From assembly GCA_950295325.1 (NCBI GenBank), contig OX485803.1:41433554-41493553 (forward strand): a stretch of 60,000 bases of DNA. The letters run 5' to 3'. The position numbers were made by a program, and so were the translations under genes. This document shows, piece after piece, positions 47,536 to 59,844 of this stretch. The notes beneath the pieces are model-generated. The model ran no database searches and was not told the origin of the DNA. It saw only the letters and a program-made list of their open reading frames with translations. This DNA is from Polytrichum commune (taxonomy: Eukaryota > Streptophyta > Polytrichopsida > Polytrichales > Polytrichaceae). The first letter of the stretch is position 1; every line of letters begins with the position of its first letter.

Positions 47536-48686
47536 GATTGCACCCCTTTATAACCAACCAAGGATTTGGGAAGTCATATTTTTTGTGCATGTGTCATGGC
47601 CCTTTTATCATGCGACGATCCCATGTTTCGCACCATGTTGTCCCATGTTCTTTTGTATAGTACTTTGCATATTACCTTCTCATGGCCATATTAGTAGTTG
47701 TTTGTTCACTCTCATTCTTAAATATTACATGGACATTGCCACCACTCATGTTAATGTTGAATTTACAATGTTTTTTATGATGCAATAACCATTAATCACC
47801 GTTGGATTGATATATGAGAAATTCCTTGATTGGATCTTACAAACATGTTGATGTTAAGCCTTAAAGGTCACAAGATGCTCATTGTGGGCATGAGGATGTC
47901 ATGTGGATGCATTTGTTATAAGAGGGAATTCAAATATGACCCACCTAAAATGAATCCGACTTCTAAGTCGCAATATCCGTAGTGTAAACCGGCCCTAAGA
48001 CCCCATCTAGCTTACGCCCTTTTAGTTGATTGGTGGGGGGCCCCTTGACTTGAGATTCCCATCTCGACGCACGAGATATCCCTTCAACTTCAATGCTTCA
48101 TGATAAGCGTCTCAACCTTTTTTCAAGGGGTGTGAGGATATCTTTGGAGAAGACGGGTGGCCAAAATTAGACACAATAAGAAACTCCTCAAGTGCAACAC
48201 CATTTTCCTTCCTTTGAGGAAAAAAACGAGCCCTTTGTCAACGTTAGAACACAAGTATAAATGTATTAAAAAAATCCCAAATATTTGATGAGTATTTCAT
48301 ATAATAATTCAAGTTATTTCACTTTTACAATAATAGAATGTATTGTCAAAATAGGTTGTTTTGAAGGCAATGTTTTAGTTACCCGAATAGAACTTAGAAA
48401 TCAAAGATAATCACGGAGAGGTCTTTCACACATGGTGGTCGACCTCAAGTGGCCATCTCGCTCCTTATGTTAATTGTGAAACATGTGGAAATCCAAACGT
48501 TCAAATGAACTATTTATGTTGACAAATTATGTCATATTGGTGATTGATGGACTGACATTCCTAGAGTCGTAGACAATGTATGAGGTTAGAGTCACACCAA
48601 ACCACTCACCACTCAACATAATAGGTGCACCTGCTTAAGATGAGCAATCGAAGCAGGCACTTCGACCTCAATTCATGTTGAATTGT
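47536..48686. other. Gene-free interval
   Basis: Intergenic DNA with a single MITE-type right end at about 47983-47999 and no gene that I can support. Confidence 0.5.
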
Positions 48687-48897
48687 GAAGAAGAGTCATC
48701 CAACATAAAAACCACGAAATAATATGCAACCCAAAGCTTACTTATGAAATTTGAGGTGACACCGGAATTAGCTTTAAAACCATGAACTAGCTCTAACAAC
48801 CTTGGATTAGTCTATTTGAGATTGTTTAAGACGAATCCACAACAAACCTATAGGGGATAAAGTTTCATGTTGGATGGATGAGAAATACGCTCACATA
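48687..48897 (-). mobile_element. MITE family B, copy 3 (inverted)
   Basis: The reverse complement begins GCGTATTTCTCATCCATCC, then AACATGAAA, and ends TTTTTATGTTGGATGACTC. The interior follows the 24045 and 32447 copies in opposite orientation. It ends just before a poly(G) run at about 48929-48942. Confidence 0.65.
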
Positions 48898-49439
48898 CAA
48901 TAAATTCCTTCTCACCCTCAACATGAAAGGGGGGGGGGGGGGGCATGTCATTGAGACGCTTGTGAATGGAGGGTGTGGTTTTCGTGGGCAGACCGCATCC
49001 AAACCATCCATTCACGGCGCCCCATCCTACAGTCTACGAAACTTCTCGGGCAGCCTGGAAAAACTTCCGATGGATGAAATTACAATGGATGAAACATCAA
49101 AGTTTGCAAGATGAAAGGGGTGATTGTTCATCCGGTTGTACGAGAGCATTTGTGTAGGATTTTGAAGGTTCCCAATGTTCCCAAAGTTCCCAATGGAGTT
49201 TCCCGGAGGCACTTGTCCCGACTATGATACCTAAGTAGTAGCCCCCTTTATCTGTGATGGATGAGTTCACATAAGTAGATGCCACGAAGCTCCTGCCCGC
49301 CCCACTAAATAAGCCCGAAAGCTCAATCTAGGTATACATACATATCCGTGTATCTCCACTAAAAACTCTCGGGAGGGAACATACATACACAATAAACAGT
49401 GCACTGAAAAGGCAACAAGGAGATCTTTTCACCACCTGG

Positions 49440-52400
49440 ATTTACACCGTTGACACCTGGTCCGACGTGGCAAGCTACGTGGCACCCCACCTACCCCACC
49501 CCACCCCCTTTCCCCTTTCCCCTTTCCCCTTCGTCATGGTCCAATATAATAATACCATATAAGATAGAACCCACATCATATGTAAGGTAACATAGAAAGA
49601 GCTAGCGCCAGGCTCCTCCTCCGAGCCCCATGGAGTGTTGACACACACCCGATGTCCACGTGACACCGAGGTTTGGCAACTTTCACCTCCTCCGTGTCAA
49701 TCCGGCCCGCATCATCGCTCCTATCAAAGCCAAGCCTCCTGCCCCAAACCCTAAGGGCCACCCTCCCCCCCCTTCTTCTCGCTCCGTCTCGTCTCGTCTC
49801 TCGGCCCATTCCACATTCTATTCCCATTCCCATTCCCATTCCTTCCTATTCCTGTTGCTCGCCATCCCCCCGCTTGCCTCGATCCTCTCGACATTGCGTC
49901 ACTCTCCTCGGTTGCTGCTCCCCCGCGCCCCAGCCGGTGCGGATGAGAGCCGGAGTGCGCGTAGACTCACTTTGCTGGTAGGTTTTGCCCCGCGGCCGGC
50001 CTTTTTGGTGGTTCCTTTTTTTTGTTTTGTTGTTTTTTCGGCTTCCAGATCAAAAACTGGCTAGGTTTTCATCGAGGATTGGACGTTCTTGGAGAGAGTG
50101 GGTGCGGGCGTCGCTGTTCCGGGTCCGACTTGCTTCTTGGTCGTTTTGTCTCTTCTGTGTTCTTGGAGGATCAATGCGGCAATGCGGTGATGTGTGGCAA
50201 TGTGAATGTGTGGCAATGTGGCAATGCGGGGGTGGTGTTTATGGCCGGTTGTGGACGTGCGTGGGAGTGTGAGGGTGTGGTTTGGGAATTGATGAGTCTG
50301 AGGTTTCTGTGAGTTGTGTGGTGGGACCGGCGTGTGGGAATGTTGGCGCATTGTGCGTGTTTATCGGATGAGGGATGTGGTAAGAAGGAGATCAGTGTGT
50401 GTGTGGAGATCTCTGCTTTAGTGAAAGTGAGGTTTAGCAGTGGAAGCAGCTGGTCTCTGCTGCGGCATTGAGTGGATGAGGATGGAATTAGTGCTGGTGT
50501 AAGTGTAGGACAACGGGTGTGAGTGTTTGAATCCGTGGAAGGGTCGCATTCTTACGGAGGAGATGGCGAAGCTTACCTCGTTAGGAAGTGGTGTTGGCGC
50601 CTCGTGGAAGTAGAGTGCAGCGTTTTGTATGTTGGGAGTGGGCAGGATTAAGTCGTGTGAGATTCTGGTGTCGCTAAATTTCACTCAGATGCGAGCACAT
50701 TGTGTAATGTGAGGCCACCCGGGGTGTAACGTGAGGGAGGTGTCGTAGAGTGTGGTGTGGTGTGTTTTCTAGCGGAACCTTTCAGTGGTTAGCGTGCTTA
50801 GGTTCCCATGTCGATGTGTAGTGATTGTGATGTTAGCTTTGCTCAGGGAATGTTGTAAAAAATGGTTTATTCTGGATGTACGAGGTTCAATTCAGGAGCG
50901 GAGTGTAGTTTTGTTGTTGTAAATTGAGATCCTGGTTGATAAGGTTGTAAGCATTGACTTAGACACAAATGTCTGCATTCATGTGGATTTGTGGTCTCAT
51001 GTTGTGCTAGCGAGTTCAGTCCTTGATAATCAACTTTTGCTCATGTTGACTCTCCCAGGTGTCTCCGACCATGAGCCTCGTGGGCTTTGGTGTGACAAGA
51101 AAAAATATCGATTCTGTATTTCTCCCAGCATCTACGCCTGGAGCGACCACAACCTCTGTGACGAGATATTATTAACACCAAAAGGGTTGCGGTCGTTGGG
51201 TCGTTGATCAAGTGGTTGGCGCAGCCAATAATCTATTATTGGCTTTAGCAACAGGAGCAGGTATTCCAGGGCTGTCTCACACCACGCCTTACAACGGATA
51301 AGTGGCAAATGTGAGTTTGGTGGAGCAATTCTTCGTCTCCTGAATCTCGAGAGCCAGCACACAGGCAGGACTGAAAAGTCGATCGGCGTCATGTGGTGAC
51401 AGTTCGGCGTCACCTTGTGGTTCTTGGCGGCTGAATGGTGCTATAGAGCCTCCCTACTGTTCAAGGAGTCTGTGGCGGCTTGAGATTTGCGCAAGTTCGG
51501 AGGAATTGATGCAAAGCCTCTCTGGTAGAGAAGTTGGTGTGCGATATTGGCTCTAGAATGACTCACTGGTAGGTTGCTTTGGTGCCTTTTTATGGGACGT
51601 AAAGGTTTTTGGGTTTCTTGAGTTTCTATCTCCAGGTCCTTCACATCTGGAAGGGCCCCCAATTCATGTTCTTAGGTGATTGATGTTTTAGCCATTGTTG
51701 ACTACTCGAGCAAGGTGTTCTAGAACCGGGTTCTCAAGATTCTGGTAGATGCGGAAGTTATCAGGTTCTTGGGAAATCTTCTCTCGTTATAATCGTTAAT
51801 CGAGGGAGTCCTGAATAAAGAAAGAAAAGATCACTGTCAGTGGGTCTCTGGTAGCACTTATCTGAGGTTTAGTGGCGCTATTTTTCTTTGTATCTTAATT
51901 TGATGGCTATGAATATCGAACTTGATCTTTGATCTCTTTCATACAAAGCTTGCGGTTAGTGATGTGTTCTAAGAATCCAAGGATTTAACCTGTTCGTGCT
52001 GGAACTGATGGAAGGCATTTCTCCGCACTGGGTTACCATTCTATATGAGATTGAGTCAATATCTGAACTCTAAAGCTCAAGATCGTAAACAGTGCCTTTT
52101 AAGTATGATTGAAGTCACATGGATTACATTATGAGGATGATTTAATCGTGTTTCACATTCATCGAAAGGGAACACACTTTTGTAGCTGCAGCTACACCAA
52201 AGATAAAGTTGTCTTATGAGGTTACCCTGTCTGAAAAAAGTGGACCGACTGACCGTGCAGTTAAGGGTATCTACCTTAAGAGCAGGATTCTACACAGGTG
52301 GCTTTGCTTGGAGAATGGACGAAGTTTTTACAGCTAGGCACGGATGATCCTAAGAACCACATTATTCGCACCAGTAATCAACACATATATTGACAAAGAG

Positions 52401-53011
52401 CAATTATAGGTCGATGAGGTCAAATTTTGGTGCCAATCCTGACACTAAAGTAGACACATGATTTTGGGAGGCCAAGCACTGTACCTTGATGTGCTTTGCT
52501 TAGTCTTCTCAAGTCAAATTTTCAAAATAGACTGTCTGACGCTATTCTATATATGCAAAAACAGTGCGTTCGAGTTAGCTTGTCAAGGTCGACTTCCTTC
52601 ATCTCCATCCTGTCTAAAGTTCATGGTCTCTAGAACTTTTCTGAAGTCTTGATGTTGTTACACCCGCTTTGTGAGTCTTTGAAATCCCCATTCAGGGCAG
52701 CTTCTGTAGATTTATTAATTTGTAGCTGAGCTGCCTATCATTTATTATTGTGCCTCTTATGGAAGTGGGGCTAGTTAAATTTTTTGTAATGTAGAATCAA
52801 GATGGGCTAATATTTGTACTAAATTATGCACTTGCAACCTTTCTGTGCAGACCTTTTTATTTCTTTTTGGAGGAGGATTGCTGTGCTGAGCGACCTTTTC
52901 CCGAGGCAGAGCAGGTGTTTACATCATGTTTACTCTGTTTTATTAGTCCACTTCTATTCATTGGCATTGATTATGAAGCAGCTATGCTTACACAAGACTT
53001 CTACATTGCAG
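49440..53011 (+). promoter_or_regulatory. PI4K-gamma promoter and 5' leader with long intron
   Basis: From about 49440 the sequence becomes C/CT-rich and GC-rich, with (CCCTTT)n and (CCCATT)n runs. AATATAATAATACCATATAA at about 49543-49563 is the only TATA-like candidate. A donor-type site GCTG|GTAGGTTTT lies at 49977/49978. The acceptor ACTTCTACATTGCAG|GGCATT ends at 53011, just upstream of the coding start at 53059. I infer a 5'-UTR intron of roughly 3 kb between them. Transcript evidence would be needed to fix it. The interior carries a block homologous to the gene's own 3' flank. Confidence 0.5.
51500..51970 (+). repeat. Relic homologous to the PI4K-gamma 3' flank
   Basis: Aligned with 55780-56200 in the same orientation about 4.3 kb apart. 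Matching blocks in order: TGACTCACTGGTAGGTT versus TGACTCATTGGTAGGTT; TTTCTTGAGTTTCTATCTCC versus TTTCTGAGTATCTGCAGT; CTAGAACCGGGTTCTCAAGA versus CTAGAATCAAGTTATTCAAG; TTGGGAAATCTTC versus TGGGAAAATTTCC; and GATCTCTTTCATACAAAGC versus GATCTCTTTGATTGGAAAG. Confidence 0.6.
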
Positions 53012-53058
53012 GGCATTGTGCTGTTTTTTTGAAACAGTGCACCTGGACAGGGCCGGGT

Positions 53059-55674
53059 ATGCCTCCCAGTGCACAGGGCCCAGTGCAAGTCCAGAAGCCT
53101 TTGGCTGTGCCAGATGGAGTTAATAGTCAGAAAGGTGGGTTTCAAAAGGCCAATCGACGACAAGTTGGAGGGCGTCGGATCTTTGTGCAAACTGACTCAG
53201 GTGGGTTTTCCACGGCTTCTGATAAGCCATGATCTGACATCTAAGCTTTCAGCACAGGTTCAGGGCTTGTCACACAAGCTACCTTACTGAAATCAATTAT
53301 GACATAATGATGCTTGCGTCCCAAGTAATTGTTTCCATATTTGCAGCACAAAGCACTGTCATGGCCTATTTTCCTCTGGATACATGAAGTTGTCAGGAGC
53401 CGAGTGCATGTATGCAGATAGAGATTAGGAGTTCTTGCATCTACTCAGTGGGCATGAGTGGTTTAGTTATGAATACAGTCCATGGGTCAGGTGAGGTCTC
53501 TTTGTTTGGGTTGCTGCAATCTGTTCCCGGAGGCTAAGACTTGTCTCCTGCTGTTCTATCTCTCCACATATGCTTATAAGCTTACTTGGTGATAGTACTC
53601 TTGTTGATCATGTAATAGATAATTGTGTTATTGATTTGTTCTTTCTCCCTGCAAGTTGGCTGGACCTGATTGTTTGTCATCTTACAGAGGTTCGCTTGTA
53701 TGGGATAAGGAGGCTGAACTTCATAATTTGCACCACACCTTGGACTCTTCTAGTGAAGGTTTAACATTTACCAAAATGAATGCGAATGCAGGAAATGTAC
53801 TTGGAATTGAGCTGGATAGAGCAGATAAGGTTGAGTCAGTGAAGAAGAAAGTGCAGGCTGCATTTGGTGTTCCAACAGAGCAGACTAATCTGATTTTTGG
53901 GGATCTGATCCTGAAAAAGGACTTGAGTGAAATCAGAAATGATTCTCCACTGTTGCTCAGGAAAAGCATACTACGCAGCTCTTCAACGCCCTGCCTGTCA
54001 CCTACTGGTAGAGACTTCTATCAGAATAAGGTCTTTGAGATTGTTGGGGCAAATTACTCTAACAAGATCAAGCGTCTCATACGGGAATCAACAAAAGCAA
54101 TAGAAAATGGGGTGGAACCAGTTCAGGCTATGGGTGGCCTGGGAGGTGCGTATTATTTTCGCAACTGCCTGGGGGAAAACATTGCGATTGTGAAGCCCAC
54201 TGATGAGGAACCTTTTGCACCGAACAATCCAAAAGGATTCACTGGCAGGGCACTAGGGCAACCAGGTTTAAAGCGATCAATTCGGGTGGGGGAGACAGGT
54301 CTGAGGGAGGTTGCTGCTTATTTATTAGATCACAATCAATTTGCAAAGGTACCTGCAACTGCACTGGTGAAAGCAACCCATCCAATCTTCAATGTGAATC
54401 CAAAGTATGAGGGTCTGATGAATGGACAATCAGACACAGCAAAAATAGCTTCATATCAGCAATATGTTATACACGACTTTGATGCAAGTGAACATGGAAC
54501 GTCACGGTTTCCTGTTTCTTCAGTGCATCGCATAGGAATTCTGGATGTTCGCTTGTTCAATACTGACCGCCATGCAGGCAACATATTAGTCAAGAAACTG
54601 GATGTTGAAGCTGGGACCGGTGGCAAGGGAAGCTGGTCAAGTTCAGGCCTTCGAATTGAAGAGTCAGTAGATCTAATTCCTATAGACCATGGCCTCTGCC
54701 TTCCTGAAACATTAGATGACCCTTACTTTGAGTGGCTTCATTGGCCTCAAGCATCTTTCCCGTTTTCAGAGGATGAACTGGAGTACATTGAGAAGCTGGA
54801 TCCTGATAAAGATGTTGAGATGCTACGCAAAGAACTTCCATCATTGCGAGAAGCATGCTTACGGATGTTGGTATTGTCAACGACATTTTTAAAATTAGCA
54901 GCTGCAGCAGGGTTGAATCTAGCCGAGATTGGTGGTATGATGTCTCGTGAACTGTGTGGTGTTGATGAGGATGCAAGTGAGCTTGAGAATGTGTGCATGC
55001 AAGCAAAAAGGAACGTGGATGAAGAGCTACTAGCATCAAGCTCAGAGGAGGACAGTCTCAGCATACAAGATTTAAGTCTATCAGAGGACTTTGAAGAATT
55101 TCAATTCGACATGGATGAACACCATGATGTTTATCCTCTCGATTCTCTCAAAGATAATGGGCACACTTCACGCTCTCCTGTCAATGCTCCCATGAGTCCA
55201 CTGTCACGCAGCCCGTTCTCCCCATTTCGAAATGGATTCAAGCCACAAATAATGGTGCCAGACTTCCATTCCTCGGAATGCACACCAGTTCCACTTTCAC
55301 CACTGGGGGCTCCACACCGATATGATTCAGTTTTGCCTCTGGATAGTGACGAGTCGTCTGCATTGTCTTGCATGTCAGGACCAGCAAGATCCACTTCTCT
55401 GAACTTCAGGAAATTCCGTGCGCACACCCAGATTGACAAGCCCCGTGCAATCGGGCTTCGTGGCATTGCAGCTCTCAATGTTTCACAGAATCTGCGAGAA
55501 TCTCAGGAGTCTTTGGAGTCAGACAATGCACCACTCAATTTAACAGAAATGAATGAGAAGGTGTGGTCTCTCTTCCTAGATGAGTTTGAGAAGCTTTTGG
55601 CTGAAGCCTTCGTGAAGGTCAAGTTCAAGAGCAAGAACCAAGTGCAGAGACTTGGAACCTCTTGCCGTTTCTGA
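53059..55674 (+). CDS. Phosphatidylinositol 4-kinase gamma (ubiquitin-like domain type)
   Basis: A type II PI4K of the plant gamma class. Such proteins bind or phosphorylate lipid or protein substrates; several plant members act mainly as protein kinases. Two coding exons: 53059-53200 and 53792-55674, 674 aa. The splice restores the conserved GRRIFVQTDSG-NVLGIELD junction, so the in-frame ATG at 53656 is intronic and not the start. An N-terminal ubiquitin-like segment covers about 39-105. A Ser-rich SSSTPCLSPTGRD follows at 110-122. In the kinase domain (about 160-430) the ATP lysine is in AIVKPTDEEPF (Lys182), the catalytic loop is FNTDRHAGN (Asp306) and the metal-binding motif IDHGLCLP has Asp346. 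It then has an acidic and Ser/Pro-rich linker and a conserved C-terminal helix. It is closest to the Arabidopsis PI4KG5-8 group. All key residues are intact. Confidence 0.95.
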
Positions 55675-55779
55675 AGAATCGTTCTGCCAAACTTCAAGTG
55701 GAGCAATTATAAGATGAAGTGTGAGGAAAAGCGTATAGGACTTTGACTGTGGCCATTGGCCACTCAAATGCTGCTCTCT

Positions 55780-56200
55780 CTGCTTGATGAGGAGCTTAGT
55801 GTACAAATCTGCTGTAGATTGACTCATTGGTAGGTTAGTTTTTCTGACTTTTGCCAACCTGTATGGAGTGTTAGGTTTCTGAGTATCTGCAGTTGGTAGC
55901 AATATTGCACCCTTGGATATATCTCTGCCTTGTTTGATGTGCAGTCATATTGCAGGATCTTGCCTCTACCTTTGTGCTTGGAGGAGCAAAATGTATGTAT
56001 CAACTATTATTGACTTGAATCAGGGTTCCTAGAATCAAGTTATTCAAGATGTCTGATTGTCCCCTGGGAAAATTTCCTTGCATTATTGCAGTTATTTGCA
56101 GTTCCAGTGTTGCTTTTGTTAAGCTAGTTCAGATGTTTATGGTGGAAGTTAATTCATGATCTCTTTGATTGGAAAGTAGAAATGCTTGGTAGTGAAATAA
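55780..56200 (+). repeat. PI4K-gamma 3' flank block matching its 5' leader
   Basis: The second member of the duplicated pair described at 51500-51970. It lies about 100-500 bp after the PI4K-gamma stop codon and probably includes 3' UTR. Confidence 0.55.
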
Positions 56201-56249
56201 ATTTTTGAACGTGGAGTGGGTTTGAATGTATACTCCTGCTGTTTTTGCA

Positions 56250-57083
56250 TACTTCCACTGACCTGCTATTGAAGATAGTATCTATGTTGGTGGACAACTC
56301 CAAATGAGGAACATGAGAGTTGAATCTGCTTATTAAAGTCAATGTGAATATTATTTGAATCTTTAATGTGCCCCACAATTTTGTACGGTTCTGTCTTAAG
56401 ACCATCTAAGGTCATCCTTCGTTTACGGACCATCCACCTTACAATTAAAGAGTGGATGTCGGTATGTGTTGGCAATTCAGAGTATTTTAATATAAGGTGC
56501 TGTAAAGTAGATTGAATAATGGTCCAAGTTTTACAAATACTAAATAAACATGTGTTTTTCAAATGTAGAGGCACCCATAACCGATTACTTATGAGATTCT
56601 GCGCCAGGTTTGGAGAAGTATGAGATGGTGCAAAATAATCCCATGTACAAAGATAGAAATGAGGACTACAGATGTTTTGATAATTCTATTCTTTAAATTG
56701 AGATTATTGTGGATTTTTGAAGCTAATAATCGGCCCAAACATATTACCAATGTATAGAGTCTACCATAACCACTCATTTAAACCACTCATTCCTCCTCAC
56801 TTTAGCATTCAATACCAGAACATGTGTCATGTCACTATTGGTTTTGGCTTGATCGAAATTGAGTCCAAGCCCGATTGAGATTACAATACCCTATAGATTG
56901 CCGATGGGATTCTGACCAAAAAAAGGCATATCTACTATATATGGCATAGCTTGCACTTATAAACGGAAACCAAGAAGACGTGTGATTGTTGAAAGAGAGA
57001 ATCCTCGTTGTGACCTCTTATACCTTTTTAATCTCAGCTCCAACTTTAAATTTGAAAAGACAATCTTTGTGATCTGGACCTGC
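56250..57083. other. Gene-free interval
   Basis: AT-rich DNA with no supported feature. Confidence 0.5.
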
Positions 57084-57086
57084 TAA

Positions 57087-57385
57087 GGGGAGTTTCCATG
57101 TTGGCTGCTCGCCCACTAGATTCTAGATATAGTGGGTAGGAGGTGTTCGCATGTAGTTCAATCGGTTGTTTGGACATCATGGACTATTATCAACTTTACT
57201 TGAAAAAATTACATCAATAGTATATAGCATTGTGTTATTCCAAATAGTAAGCGACACTAAATATCATATTTTAGTGTAGTTGGTACACACGAACCCTACC
57301 CCACCAGATTCCCTCTACATTTGGGTGGGTTGCCCTTATTCATACTAGAATCTGGTTGGCGAGCAGCCTACATGGAAACTCACCC
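57087..57385. mobile_element. Harbinger-type MITE (299 bp)
   Basis: The left arm is GGGGAGTTTCCATGTTGGC, then TGCTCGCCCACTAGATTCTA. The reverse complement of the right arm is GGGTGAGTTTCCATGTAGGC, then TGCTCGCCAACCAGATTCTA. A perfect TAA duplication flanks it (57084-57086, 57386-57388). The arms are related to those of the 112-bp element at 34752. A copy of the ACACTAAA...TTTAGTGT palindrome (57253-57280) lies inside it, probably a nested fragment of another family. Confidence 0.82.
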
Positions 57386-57388
57386 TAA

Positions 57389-58781
57389 TCAAATGAGACA
57401 ATGCCCTCTGATCCAATAGACAAAATTGTCTGAAATTGGAGGTGCCCACAATAAGGCCAAATATCTTCCTCAATCAGTGAAAGCTGAATCCTTCAACATA
57501 ATTGATTGTGGTTCACTGTTCACTCCCAAAACCAGATCCTCCATTCCTGTATGATCAGATTCACATTCATTATCTACTCCGAAGCATTATTTTTCATAAC
57601 TAGATCATAGTCACTTTAATCAAGTTGAGAGATAGAATTATGAACATTCTAGTATACAATCACAACCACAACAAAAAGTCTACCAATGTTGAATCAAAAT
57701 TATCTTTCTAACTGTACAAGGACAAAAAACAGAGCTTAGGTACCCGCAGAAACTGAAGGATTGTTTGATACTACTCATTTTTAACCTATTGGCGATAGAA
57801 ATTCAGAGTAAGCAGTGTTTCAAGGTCAGTACAAAGTAGTCTCACTAAAAACTTTTAGAATGGACAAGCTCATTCTCACACTTATAATCATACAATGCAT
57901 GAGCAAGTCGAGGAGTACAAATTTTGAGAAAAATTACTGCAAAATCAATCTCAAACGGTGCCAAATACTCACTAAAACATATCATCAATAGATTTTGAAT
58001 TGATGGCATTGAATGTAAGTGAAACCATTTCTAGTCCCTAAACCTAATCCCTCTGAATTTGGGAATCTGATAGGTGATAACAGAGATACATAACAATAGC
58101 AACTAATGCACTCACTAAAATGCCTTTACTATGTTACAGCTGATGACCTGCTGGCTGTAGGTAAACCTTTTGGGACCTTCAGTTCTAAAAATGCAGGATA
58201 AATCTTGGAAACAATCTATAACAGTTGATGCAACTACGTACCTCAGTTGTGAAATTGGGGATTTAGGGTTTGCAGTTAGGTGCTGTTTTTGAAAGAGATG
58301 ACTCCCATGTAGCCACTGGTGTGAATTATGGTGTTGCTTCATCTTCAGGTTGGTTGAACTCTATATGTAATTGCAAGGCACGCATCATAAGGATTAGAGG
58401 GCCATCAAAGACTACTGTCCCTTTCAAAAGGTGAACACCTTAAACAAGTGCTGACCAACACCTATCTCCCCCAAAGGTAAGTCCCTGGGTTCCCATATGG
58501 TATTTGAAAATATCCGGTCCACCCAGACATGAACCAGAGGTGGTAGGGTGCACCGGAAATAATGTGCTAGGAAGGTCATATATCCAAGCACTATTCTGCC
58601 TTCAGCAGCTTGACCTCATAGTTCGCATGGGATCCAGATTAAGGCCTTGGGTTTAAAGCCACCCTAGTGTTTTCTGTGGTTGTTGAGCAATGTTGTCAAC
58701 ACTGTTTCGAGCTTGAGTTTTGGGAAATTTCATCATTCTGCCCATTCAAGACGATTTCTATATGCTGTCCAACGCAATGGA
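57389..58781. other. Gene-free interval and probable 3' UTR of the CCDC22 homologue
   Basis: No coding or RNA feature is visible. The last few hundred bases before 58782 probably contain the 3' UTR of the minus-strand CCDC22 gene. Confidence 0.5.
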
Positions 58782-59814
58782 TCAGAGATTTTTGGGGTTT
58801 AGGGTTTGTTGCATGGTGAGAGCCACAGAAAGACGCTTCTCCAGGATACGGTTTTCGGTTGTGATGGCATCCAAATCTGACTGCACACTTGTGACATCCA
58901 AGGATGATTTCTGTAGCTCCTCGAGCTGACCTTGCAACTCGGCAATCTCGCGGCCTGTCTTGTCCATCTCCATCACTTTGTCCACAATGTCTGCAAACGT
59001 TTCATGGATGGTGCTCAGCTGCCGATAAGCTTGCCGACACACTGCGTCCTTCTTTGCGTCCCTGAAGAATAAACACAATTCAATTGTTTTGGGCATACCA
59101 TGACACACATCTATTTTGTCTACTTAAATAATAAAGTTATCCATGAAATCTCTGAATCAAACACCAGGTGAGTTGGCTAAAGGTGAGTTTGAGAGCTTAT
59201 GCATATAGTCACTATAGTTTTCTTAAAGCTTAAATGAACATGCTAAAGAGTGGGGGTTGGGCTATTTAAAACATGGGCTTTCTAGCTTGTCATACTAAGA
59301 TCAGTGGGCAAAGCTAGCCATGGATAGGCCAAGTTGGGATTTAGGGTGGCGAGTCCCATGTGCCTATTTCAGATCCTCAAGTTCTCAAAGTTCTTAAGAC
59401 TGAAAGTGGAGGTCCAAGAGTATTACCCAACTTTAAGATTAGGCTACACTACAAGATGAACTAATCTCTTAATAGAGAAGTCTCTCAGAGAGGGACCAAA
59501 CTCCCTCTTCGAGGGACTTTGCAGATACCTCTAAAGTTATGAGCAGGTTTCAGCATTCAATTTCAAAAGAGCTAGAGGAGAAAAGAGACCTGAAAACTAA
59601 TTCATCCACAAGGGCATAGGTGCGACGTAGCCGATCATTTGCACTGTTGCTTTCACGCTGCAATTCACGGGTATCTGTGATTATCTTCGCAATGTCCTTC
59701 TCTTGCTTCTGACTGTTTTTGACAAGCTCCGTAATGCGGTGGACATATGACGTACGCTTTGCAAGTGTTCCAATCTCCTTTAGTTCACCTCTTAGTGTCC
59801 ATGCCTGCTCCTCC
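58782..59814 (-). CDS. CCDC22 homologue, last two exons (5' part outside the window)
   Basis: CCDC22 is a coiled-coil partner of COMMD proteins and CCDC93 in the CCC complex, which works with Retriever in endosomal recycling. Two exons are visible: 59814-59590 and 59061-58782, read on the minus strand. They join as TYALVDELVF-R-DAKKDA, exactly the conserved DELVF(K/R)DAKKD junction of the family. The upstream exon has RTSYVHRITELVKN and KQEKDIAKIITDTRELQRE. The last exon has RQAYRQLSTIHETFADIV and a heptad-rich coiled coil, ending NPKNL-stop at 58782. The acceptor before the upstream exon is GGTGGCAG. Earlier exons must lie beyond 60000. Confidence 0.92.
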
Positions 59815-59844
59815 CTGCCACCAAAAGTGATCTCGTCAACCATT

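Noticed and set aside
53656-53791. N-terminus of PI4K-gamma from the ATG at 53656
   Set aside because: The residues before Gly at 53791 match nothing in the family, whereas the upstream exon 53059-53200 supplies the conserved N-terminus with a clean GT-AG junction.
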